Shown here piece by piece: positions 7,031 through 13,377 of a stretch of DNA of 29,886 nt. Position 1 is the stretch's first letter, and the number at the start of each line of letters is the position of its first letter. The notes below the pieces were generated by a model, which worked only from the letters and a program-made list of their open reading frames with translations, searched no databases and was not told the origin of the DNA. The stretch spans positions 1-29,886 of the forward strand of contig JBKPDL010000020.1 in assembly GCA_046727855.1 (NCBI GenBank). Reading direction: 5' to 3'. The stretch comes from DASPWV01 sp046727855 (GTDB lineage Bacteria > Acidobacteriota > Vicinamibacteria > Vicinamibacterales > UBA2999). Made by a program: the position numbers and the translations under genes.

Positions 7031-8891
7031 TGGAGCCGTTCGGGTTCGCTGACGTAGTGCCAGGATTGCCCCAGTAGAGACCCCAGTTGGCCTTGACGAC
7101 CGTGCGGCCGTCGTCCGTCACGTTGTAGCTGACGCCGACGCGCGGCGCCGGAACGTTCCACGTGCGCACGTTGTCCACGGCTGGAAAGACCACCGTCTCC
7201 GGGAAGAAGCGATCCGCTTCGTGCCTCTGCTCGGAGAGGAAGTTCTTGTACCGGTCGAACCGGACGCCGAGGTTCAGCGTCACCCTGTTGCTGACCCGCC
7301 ATGTGTCGGTCAGGTAGAGGCCCGTATTCCAGAGGCCCTCGGTCGACTCGGCCGGGTTGCCGAGCAGGAAGACTTCCAGCGGCCCACCGCTCCGAAGGAT
7401 GTGCACGACATCGTTGTACGCTCCGGCCATGCAACACCCCCCGGTGTTCGTCTCCCGGAAGATTTCCCATCCGAACTTCAAGTTATGCGTGCCGCCGAAC
7501 CCTTCCTTGTAGTAACTCAGCGACCCGAGGACCTGGTTGCGGCGCGGTCTGTCGTACCGGTTCTGAGCCGCGCCCGACACGATGCGGGTGGTAGTGTCCT
7601 CGTAGCTCGGCGCCGTTGTTTCGTTGGAGAACTCTCGGTAGTAGCCCCACTGCCCGGCCCGAACCTCGACGAACATGGCGTCGCTGAGGACAGAGTTGAA
7701 CTCGACTTTCGACACGAAATTCCCTTGATACTGTTTGAACTGCGAGTCGTCGTTCGGGTGGATCGCGTTGGTCGCGTTCAACTGGAACCGATCGAGCCGG
7801 TCCGGCTGCCGCTTCGCGTTGAACTGGTAGTAGCCGATGAACTTGTTGTTCTGCGTCAGCTGATACGTGGCCTTTCCCTGGTAGACCTGAAGTGTCGTCT
7901 TGAAGGGTTTCACTGGGAAGTTCGTTTGGCGAAGCTGATTCTCAGATTCGCGTATCGCGCCAAACCACCACAGCTTGTCCCTCTGGATGTAGCCGCCCAG
8001 CTGCGCGAAGCTGTCACGGAAGAGGGTCAGGCGGTTGGTGTCTTCCGGTTTGAGCCCGCCGCCGCCCTCCACGCCACGCGCAATCTGATCCGCGTCGATA
8101 TTGAACGACTGCCAGTCGCCGTCCGAGTAGTTGATGCCGGCCGAGCCGTGATACGTGTTGCCGCCCGACTTGACGACGAACACCATCATCACCCCGGGCG
8201 GCCCCATCTCGGCGTTGTTGCCCACGGTGTTCACGGCCACTTCCTCAAACGCGTTCATGTCCGGGTAGTTGCCGTTGGCGTTGGTGAATTCCGTCCCGTT
8301 GATCCCTTCGTAGTACGGCCGCTGACCGGCGATGCCATACGCCGTGAAGGTGGTCTGCGTGCCCGACGTGCTGCCACCCACGTCGATGCGGCTCATCTTG
8401 ACTGCCGGCGTCTCCGCCAGCATCGCCCACGGGTCATTGCTGCCATTGGGCAGCGCCGCGAGTTTCGCGGCGTCGAAGCTCGTCGAGACTGTCGTCGACT
8501 GCGTATCCACCACTGGCGAGGCGCCGCTCACGGTGACCGATTCCTCGAGGCTGGCCACGTTCATCGAGACATTCAGAGTGGCCGTGAAACCGGCACCAAC
8601 CTGAATGTCGGTTCGCCTCACGGTCGCGAAGCCCCCCAGCTCGAACGTGACCGTGTAGAGACCTGGGGTAATCGAAATGAAGCGGAACGTACCCGTCTCG
8701 CTCGTCACCGTGTCGCGGCTGCCCATCAACGCTTCGCCGGTGAGTGTGACCGTCACACCCGGCAGCACTGCGTTCGACGTGTCGGTCACTCTTCCGTCGA
8801 TCGCGCCGGTCGTCGAACTGACCGTCTGTGCCTCGGCTCCGTTCGCAAGCACCAGCATGAGCAAAACCGATAGAGCTGCTGAGCGTGGCAT
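7005..8891 (-). pseudogene. TonB-dependent receptor with carboxypeptidase-regulatory domain, C-terminally truncated
   Basis: 628 residues are readable. A signal peptide (MPRSAALSVLLMLVLANGAEA) is followed by a carboxypeptidase-regulatory-like Ig fold (residues ~25-105, GAIDGRVTDTSNAVLPGVTV). Next come a plug domain (~115-240) and the first part of the beta-barrel. Acidobacterial members of this family usually run to about 950-1150 residues, so roughly the last third, including the final barrel strands and C-terminal aromatic residue, is missing. The frame ends a few codons after GTTSANPNG, which in relatives sits mid-barrel, at the point where the glycosyltransferase remnant begins on the other strand. 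Without the barrel closure it could not insert or take up substrate. AAGGGGGAG precedes the ATG. I call it a truncated gene; a secreted N-terminal fragment could still be made. Confidence 0.8.
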
Positions 8892-9128
8892 CTGCTCCCC
8901 CTTTCGCTGAATGGATCTCAGACCGCGGGATTAGGCCATCCACCATGCACGGTATTCACATGCCCGAAAGACTGTCGCAGCGAGCGGGTTCAACTGATTG
9001 AACCCGGTAGTCCCTCGTGAGACCGATGAACGCGAGCCGCCGACTGCGAAGATGCGAACCCATTACCGAAGTGCTCGGCCGAGCTCGGATCGAGGCTTCC
9101 GACAGCGAAGAAGATTTTTCCTGCGAGA

Positions 9129-9272
9129 TTTTTCGTAGGGGCCGGCGGTACCGAAGGTCCGCCCGTTCACGACATCGGCTCGCGAATGCACCTCGATGCG
9201 AACGAATTCTGCGGCCAGAGGCGCCGCGGCGAGTCCGATCGACAATGGCGCTCTCGACACAGTCGCCAGCAT
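9129..9272 (-). pseudogene. N-terminal fragment of an alpha/beta-hydrolase-domain protein
   Basis: From an ATG at 9272 the frame reads a short hydrophobic leader, then AAEFVRIEVHSRADVVNGRT and FGTAGPYEK. This is the N-terminal signature of the 'alpha/beta hydrolase domain-containing' secreted family (pattern VxRIEIxSRxxVxxGxxFGxAGxYEK). Homology stops abruptly at the lysine, near 9129, inside a stretch with a repeated GATTTTTC. The rest of the gene, several hundred residues, is absent. It is a remnant with no function. Confidence 0.6.
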
Positions 9273-9410
9273 GCGAACTTCCTTGTCGTTCCGAGGCGAT
9301 TGCTTGGACTAAAGATGACGAGCCATCGCTGCGGGGCTCGAGCGCCCGTAGGGTAGCATGTCCACCTCATCGTGGTCCGGCTTTCTAATCGGCTCCGGAA
9401 CAGCATTTTC

Positions 9411-9500
9411 CGGGACCGTTTGGGCGCGTCAAGACTGCCCTCGCGATTGCCCTCGCGACGCTCGGCGCTTCGCGGTCTTGACCCGCCCTGCACGGTCCCG
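9411..9500. repeat. Large imperfect inverted repeat between gene remnants
   Basis: The left arm (9411-9435, starting CGGGACCGT and ending GTCAAGAC) pairs with the right arm (9475-9500, starting GTCTTGAC and ending ACGGTCCCG), with a few internal mismatches. The 39-base loop holds a direct repeat of TGCCCTCGCGA. The whole looks like a small non-coding palindromic element, possibly a miniature mobile or REP-like unit. No transposase is nearby. Confidence 0.6.
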
Positions 9501-9527
9501 TTGCGTGGGCATTTACGCGGGTAAGCG

Positions 9528-9697
9528 ATCGACGTCGAAGGGATGGCGGCGGAGAGGGTCGTAGCCGCCCTTGCGGAGAAGGGCGTGATCGCCAGCCGCA
9601 CTCGGTATCGCCGCTAATACGCTCGTCTCTGTCCCGGGCTTCTGACGCCGGTGATGATGTTGCGCGCACGCTCGCAGCCGTGCGCGCACTGGCATAG
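9528..9697 (+). pseudogene. C-terminal remnant of a class V aminotransferase / cysteine desulfurase-like gene
   Basis: The frame reads IDVEGMAAERVVAALAEKGV, then IASRTRYRR and a TAA. Past the stop the same frame continues YARLCPGLLTP, and after a one-base shift it reads GDDVARTLAAVRALA and ends. This order (VVAAL-E-V-AS, then YARLSPG, then DDV-RTLAAVRAL) is the C-terminus of class V PLP aminotransferases of the isopenicillin-N-epimerase/cysteine-desulfurase-like type. It carries one nonsense codon and one frameshift and lacks the catalytic lysine region, so it is dead. Confidence 0.65.
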
Positions 9698-9715
9698 GTT
9701 CGCGCGGAGGAATGG

Positions 9716-9847
9716 CTACTTCGAAAGCCCAGAGAGGATCGTCGCCGGATCCCCGTCGAGGCGATAGCCCTTGATGACGCCCCGCCTCTTCGATTCCATG
9801 CTCGAGAGCAACAACATCAGGGCAGCCGACAATTCACGTGCGCTGCC
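9716..9847 (-). other. Possible orphan C-terminal coding fragment
   Basis: In a frame different from that of the membrane-protein gene just upstream, the minus strand reads ARELSAALMLLLSSMESKRR, GVIKGYRLDGDPATI and LSGLSK before a stop at 9716. The composition looks protein-like, but I do not recognise the family and it has no plausible start of its own. It could be the tail of a lost gene or chance in GC-rich DNA. Confidence 0.25.
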
Positions 9848-9855
9848 GAACGTGC

Positions 9856-10383
9856 TTAGGCACGTCTTGGGACGAGCAGTGCAGCGCCTGCGCCCGCGGC
9901 CATCCCTGCCGCGGCGCCAACCGCGGTGCCAATGCCGAACGCGAGGCATCCAAGCGTCGCCATCGCGCTCGCGACGAGGGCCCCGCCAAGCCATTGCTGC
10001 CAAAGCATGGTGTCGCTCCTCACGAGCGCCCGACCCAAGAGCACGCCTCCGCATAGTCCAGCGCTTCCGCAGATTGCGGTCACGGTGTCGGGCGGGGCAG
10101 CCGCCCCGAGGCGGCATAGGACCAACGCCGCTGCGAGGGGCACGGCGCCAGATTGCAAACCGTGGCCTACAACTGCGAAGCCGTGCGGCAAACGCCATCG
10201 CACAATCGTGGCGATCAGCCACAGACCGAATCCGAGCGCTATCGTGCGGATAGGTCTGCCCGTTTCCAGCGCTGACACCAGCGTGACCGCAGCGATGAGC
10301 CATCCCACCCGCGCCGCCGACAGCAGGCGTCCACGCTCATAGGCGCGTCGTGCAGTGTGCCGCAGCGTCTCGACGTCACGCAT
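9856..10383 (-). CDS. Membrane protein coupled to an ECF-type sigma factor
   Basis: A 175-residue protein. A charged N-terminus (RDVETLRHTARRAYERGRLL) is followed by about five hydrophobic helices, starting with VGWLIAAVTLVSALETG and ending in a glycine/alanine-rich segment. It matches no family I can name. The ATG at 10383 lies inside the last codons of the sigma-factor gene (8-base overlap), so its synthesis is probably coupled to that of the sigma factor. By position it could be a membrane partner or anti-sigma protein, but there is no zinc-binding ZAS motif and the cytoplasmic part is only about 25 residues, short for an anti-sigma domain. The role is therefore open. Confidence 0.65.
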   Translation of the reverse strand: MRDVETLRHTARRAYERGRLLSAARVGWLIAAVTLVSALETGRPIRTIALGFGLWLIATIVRWRLPHGFAVVGHGLQSGAVPLAAALVLCRLGAAAPPDTVTAICGSAGLCGGVLLGRALVRSDTMLWQQWLGGALVASAMATLGCLAFGIGTAVGAAAGMAAGAGAALLVPRRA

Positions 10384-10867
10384 GGCGGTTCACCCAAATG
10401 GTGCGCAGCCGCTCGAGCGCTCGTTGACGGCGCTTTCGCCACGCAACCGGCGAAATTGCGGATCCGAGCGCGGAACGGTCATCGAGAAGCGCCGTTCGAT
10501 CGGCGTGCGATAGTTCGCCGAGCGCTTCGGCCAAAGGGTCCCGCAAGTCGCGGTCGATTGCAGCTTCTTCCGGCGTCGGGGCGCGAGACGGCAGTTCTGG
10601 CGTTTGGGGCGCTTCGCGTCGGCGCTGGAGCTGTCGACGCAGCGTCTTGACCTCGTAGCCCGCGATGCCGAAGGCCCATGCCACCGCGTCGCGGTCGACG
10701 TCGAAATCGGAGACGCGCGCAAAGATCTTGAGCAACGTCTGTTGCGCGACATCCTCAGCGTCTGGATGGCCATTCATCGCACGGGTCACGAATCGAAGGA
10801 GATGGGGCCACAACCCTTCGAAAACGACGGCAAACGCATCGCGATGACCCAACGCCAGGCGAACCAT
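10376..10867 (-). CDS. RNA polymerase sigma factor, ECF-like sigma-70 family
   Basis: A 163-residue protein. Region 2 is clear: AFAVVFEGLWPHLLRFVTRA followed by GHPDAEDVAQQTLLKIFARV, the core-binding and -10 recognition helices. A proline/alanine linker then leads to region 4 (LGELSHADRTALL...SPVAWRKRRQRALERLRTIW), the HTH that reads the -35 element. It would direct polymerase to a small regulon. The ATG at 10867 is used because the frame has a stop about 60 bases upstream and no other standard start. The usual region-4 phrase is altered and loses a few typical residues, so target preference cannot be guessed. It is divergent from the DinB-like gene, with 110 bases between them. Confidence 0.8.
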   Translation of the reverse strand: MVRLALGHRDAFAVVFEGLWPHLLRFVTRAMNGHPDAEDVAQQTLLKIFARVSDFDVDRDAVAWAFGIAGYEVKTLRRQLQRRREAPQTPELPSRAPTPEEAAIDRDLRDPLAEALGELSHADRTALLDDRSALGSAISPVAWRKRRQRALERLRTIWVNRHA

Positions 10868-10977
10868 GGCCTCACGTATGCGTTCTCGTTCGCCTTCGGT
10901 TATCGCCGCGCCGGGTCCCTGTCACGCGTGACCATCTCGCGCCTATTGTATACATGCCTATCAGTGCTCAAGAGCGC

Positions 10978-11565
10978 ATGAGTCAATCGGTCGTCGTATC
11001 GAAAGTCCGGTGGAGCGTCGTCGTCTGCCTGATGTTGGGACTAGGTCCATCCGTTGTGGAGGCGCAACCACCGGCGTCTGCGGCCGGCGGGCACGCGAAC
11101 GCGACGGCTCTGACCTTCGTCGCCGGTATCGAAAGAGCTCTGACCGGCGTGGCCGAGGAAATGCCGGAAGACAAGTACAACTTCGTTCCTACGAACGGCG
11201 CGTTTCGAGGCGTGCGGACCTTTGCGCAGCAGATCAAACACGCTGCCGCTGTGCAGCACCTGGTCGCCGCCACAATTCTCGGAGAGAGAGTTACTGCAGA
11301 CATGTCCGACGAGCGCGGCCCGGACAACGTGCGAACGAAGTCTGAGGTGTTGCAATATCTGAAGGCATCGTTCGCCGCACTGAAGCGGGCCGCCGCAACC
11401 GTCAACGACGAGAATGCCTTCGCGCCGTTCAAAGGACCATTCGGCCAGGGAACTGACAGTCGAATGGGTCTGATCGGTGTCGCCGTCGGTCACTCATGGA
11501 ACCACTACGGTCAAGTGGTTCCGTACCTGCGCATGAACGGCTTGACGCCGCCAAGAACGCCTTAA
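10978..11565 (+). CDS. Exported DinB-like protein
   Basis: A 195-residue protein. The ATG at 10978 gives a signal peptide (VRWSVVVCLMLGLGPSVVEA); an in-frame ATG at 10954 would add eight residues. The mature region has the DinB/YfiT-like four-helix bundle pattern: EEMPEDKYNFVPTNGAFRGV, FAQQIKHAAAVQHLV (bearing the first bundle histidine) and a C-terminal GHSWNHYGQVVPYLRMNGL with the paired histidines. In cytoplasmic relatives three histidines bind a metal, and some are thiol transferases. Here the protein is predicted to be periplasmic, as in many acidobacterial homologues. It is a single gene, divergent from the sigma factor. Confidence 0.8.
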   Translation: MSQSVVVSKVRWSVVVCLMLGLGPSVVEAQPPASAAGGHANATALTFVAGIERALTGVAEEMPEDKYNFVPTNGAFRGVRTFAQQIKHAAAVQHLVAATILGERVTADMSDERGPDNVRTKSEVLQYLKASFAALKRAAATVNDENAFAPFKGPFGQGTDSRMGLIGVAVGHSWNHYGQVVPYLRMNGLTPPRTP

Positions 11566-11598
11566 ATGCGTTTGCGACGGTTCACACAACCGCACCCG

Positions 11599-11735
11599 TC
11601 ATAGGAATATGGACGCATGAAGCGCCATTATCAAATGCAGTCCCGCGGCGACGCCGTGGATGCGCAACTTCGGCAAGTGCTCCCGCAGCGCGGCGACCAG
11701 CGCATCGCGGCGGCTTCGGTAGATCAAGTTGTGGC
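11599..11735 (-). pseudogene. C-terminal remnant of a MocR/GntR-type PLP regulator
   Basis: The minus strand reads LIYRSRRDALVAALREHLPK, then LRIHGVAAGLHLIMALHAS and ends at a TGA (11599-11601). 'YRxRRDALVAALREHLP...HGVAAGLHLV' is the small-domain C-terminus of MocR-type transcription factors, which fuse a GntR HTH to an aminotransferase-like fold. Everything upstream, including the PLP lysine and the HTH, is missing, and the last ~20 residues are altered. It is a remnant. Confidence 0.65.
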
Positions 11736-11996
11736 CGCATGTGTTTCAAGGGCCGCAAGGTGAATCGCAGTCACGTCTTTGCGGGACAGAATGTGGGCGT
11801 GACGCAGCCAACAAGCGAGGCGCTCGAGTGCTGACCTTCGAGGCACGCTGCTGACGCGCTTGCTGCCAAACGCAGTGCGGCCGACGGCCTCCAATGCTGC
11901 ATGGCGGAACTGCGTGTACGTAAGCGTCTTCCCAAGGACCAGACCGAGGCCTAACGTCTCACAGGCGCGACCAAGGTGAGCGTGAGACGCCGAAGG
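11724..11996 (-). other. Unassigned open stretch downstream of vapC
   Basis: Directly after the vapC stop the minus strand stays open for about 90 codons: HLGRACETLGLGLVLGKTLT, YTQFRHAALEAVG, then SALERLACWLRHAHILSRKD, ending TGA at 11724. There is no good start codon and I do not recognise it. A dyad of CGTCTCAC and GTGAGACG lies at its upstream edge (about 11955-11989). It may be a degraded gene or simply open GC-rich DNA. I see no other gene between 11736 and 11996. Confidence 0.25.
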
Positions 11997-12422
11997 TCAG
12001 GCGGCGAACGGATGCCGCCATCGTAGGCCGGCGAACCGCGAGAAATCACTATCCGTCGTGATCAGTTCGCATCCGTGTTCAATCGCGAGCGCGGCGAGAA
12101 ACGCATCGGCCACAAGTGGGCCACGAATGTTTGCGCAGAGTCCCGTGAAGATATCCCAATGGCGGCGGCTGGGCAGGATCAGGACCGCTCGCGGCCAATC
12201 GACGAGGCGTTAACAGAAGGCGACCGCCACCTCCGTTGGGGAGGGAGGGTCAAAGATCTTCGGATTGGTGACGATCCGATTGACGCTTGCAAGCACAACC
12301 TCCGAGACGGCGAAGGGTTCGTCGGACTCCGTCAAGGCCCGCAGCCACGCCGCGTAGCGTTCGTGTTCGGGCGCATCTTCCCGGTGCGCATAAATCAGAA
12401 CATTGACGTCCGGCAGCTGCAT
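11997..12422 (-). pseudogene. vapC: VapC-type PIN-domain toxin interrupted by an in-frame stop
   Basis: The full frame is 142 codons, the normal VapC length, and is intact apart from a TAA at 12212-12210 (codon 71). Before it lies MQLPDVNVLIYAHREDAPEH with the first catalytic Asp, and SEVVLASVNRIVTNP with the conserved Glu. After it, still in frame, come WPRAVLILPSRRHWDIFTGL, LVADAFLAALAIEHGCELIT with the third acid, and TTDSDFSRFAGLRWRHPF with the fourth. PIN toxins are Mg-dependent RNases needing all four acids, so the truncated 70-residue product should be inactive. A single C-to-T change of CAA or CGA would create the stop. An alternative TTG start at 12449 overlaps the vapB stop. Readthrough or suppression cannot be excluded. 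Confidence 0.85.
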
Positions 12423-12445
12423 CGAGGCTAGCTGTGGCCCGCGTA

Positions 12446-12685
12446 TCAAGCGACGTCGTCGTCTTCGATGAGGCGAGCAGTCTTATCGATATTCTGCCGA
12501 GAGAAGCGCACACCGCGTCCGAAGGTCACCAGCTCGAATCGATTCTGCTTCTTCGGCACTGGCGGTGTCCGGATGAACAAGCGGACTGCCTGCTCGACCA
12601 GCCGACTGACAGTTGTGCCTGATGCTGCCGCCCTCTTTTTGAGCTGGGCGAGCAACCCGTCATCGAGCGTAATTGTCGTCCGCAT
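12446..12685 (-). CDS. vapB: VapB-type ribbon-helix-helix antitoxin
   Basis: A 79-residue protein. The N-terminus MRTTITLDDGLLAQLKKRAA, then SGTTVSRLVEQAVRLFI, is a standard ribbon-helix-helix DNA-binding fold. The acidic/basic tail (FGRGVRFSRQNIDKTARLIE) is the part that usually wraps the PIN toxin. It would dimerise on its operator and repress the operon, normally as a VapB-VapC complex. It is upstream of and overlaps or abuts vapC. No ribosome-binding site precedes the ATG, and the predicted transcription start is within a few bases, so the mRNA is probably leaderless. The gene appears intact although its toxin is broken. Confidence 0.85.
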   Translation of the reverse strand: MRTTITLDDGLLAQLKKRAAASGTTVSRLVEQAVRLFIRTPPVPKKQNRFELVTFGRGVRFSRQNIDKTARLIEDDDVA

Positions 12686-12722
12686 GATGCACGATCATAC
12701 CGCTGATGCATCACTGCATCAA
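12684..12722 (-). promoter_or_regulatory. vapBC promoter with two operator dyads
   Basis: On the minus strand TTGATG (12722-12717) and TATGAT (12699-12694) are exactly 17 bases apart. Two inverted repeats overlap them: TGATGCA-TCAC-TGCATCA (12704-12721), and ATGAT-N5-ATCAT (12684-12698) reaching into the start codon. This fits autorepression by the RHH protein. The expected transcript start is about two bases from the ATG. Confidence 0.65.
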
Positions 12723-12934
12723 GCCTGCTAGCCGTGTGATACCGAGCCGTGCTCGCTGTACGAGCCGGACGGCACCCATAGCTCCGTCGCCGTTCTCGAG
12801 CTCCCCGCCGGCAAAACGGTCGCGCAAGAACGACGATGCTGAGGATCCCGCCGCCACGAGGCGCCTCGTGACCTCGACGTCGTCATTCGTCGGCGACCGG
12901 TCGCCGGACGGATGGTTGTGGCTGTTATGTGTCG

Positions 12935-13016
12935 GAGTTCGTTATGTCGCCGTGCCGATGCAAGTGCAATTACACGAGGTCGTCGCGTTGATCACAGCCA
13001 CATAACGGCCTGACTC
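12935..13016. repeat. Long imperfect hairpin, repeat copy 2
   Basis: CGTTATGTCGCCGTG (12940-12954) pairs with CACAGCCACATAACG (12993-13007) with two mismatches, and GAGT (12935-12938) can pair with ACTC (13013-13016). Read on the minus strand, the right end begins GTCAGGCCGTTATGTGGC. That matches the start of the hairpin at 1-65 at 15 of 18 positions, all differences being transitions. The loop is about 38 bases and is not shared with copy 1. Confidence 0.65.
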
Positions 13017-13256
13017 AGATGCGGCTGTCTTTGCCACCGTTGGATGGAGGAGATTGTCTTAGTGCGCTGTTTTGTTCGTTTCACGATCGGCGAGCCGTCG
13101 GGTTCGATCAGGTCTGGGCCAATTGTGGGCTGGCGATGAGCCGATATGCTGTGCCGGCCGCAGGCGTATTCGCGCTATCGAGTTCTTGTCTATTCAGCGT
13201 GGCTTGTGTCGCCCGTTCGACGAGAAGTGACGACGTTGGTGGCACTTGCTAACAGA

Positions 13257-13285
13257 TTGAATCCGGCCAGTCGCCGCGCTACACT
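13257..13285 (+). promoter_or_regulatory. Possible promoter with no gene downstream
   Basis: TTGAAT (13257-13262) and TACACT (13280-13285) are 17 bases apart. The predicted transcript would start near 13292 and immediately form a hairpin (CTCGG...TAA, TGTG loop, TTA CCGAG, about 13296-13318). It then runs antisense into the end of the kinase gene. Only a short open stretch ending DRREQVWEHVKALRRRVASL follows before TAG. It may be a leftover promoter or drive a small RNA. Confidence 0.3.
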
Positions 13286-13377
13286 GCGGCCGCCTCTCGG
13301 GTAATGTGTTACCGAGTTCGACCGACGCGAGCAGGTGTGGGAGCACGTCAAGGCGCTGCGACGCAGGGTCGCGTCGC

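Larger units (their letters stand above)
12723..13377. other. Intergenic region without a clear gene
   Basis: I see no complete gene here. A short coding-like stretch on the plus strand (12738-12840: EPCSLYEPDGTHSSVAVLEL, then PAGKTVAQ) has codon use like the neighbours but no start and no recognised family. The hairpin repeat at 12935-13016 and a possible promoter at 13257-13285 are listed separately. The rest shows nothing I can support. Confidence 0.4.

Noticed and set aside
7221..8873. A 550-codon plus-strand frame opposite the TonB receptor
   Set aside because: It is rich in Arg/Val/His with no domain and lies entirely antisense to a well-recognised receptor, so it is a GC shadow.
1..13016. 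Integron gene-cassette array between the two hairpin repeats
   Set aside because: No integrase, the copies are 13 kb apart, genes lie on both strands and the second core breaks the consensus. I kept the repeat family as a finding only.
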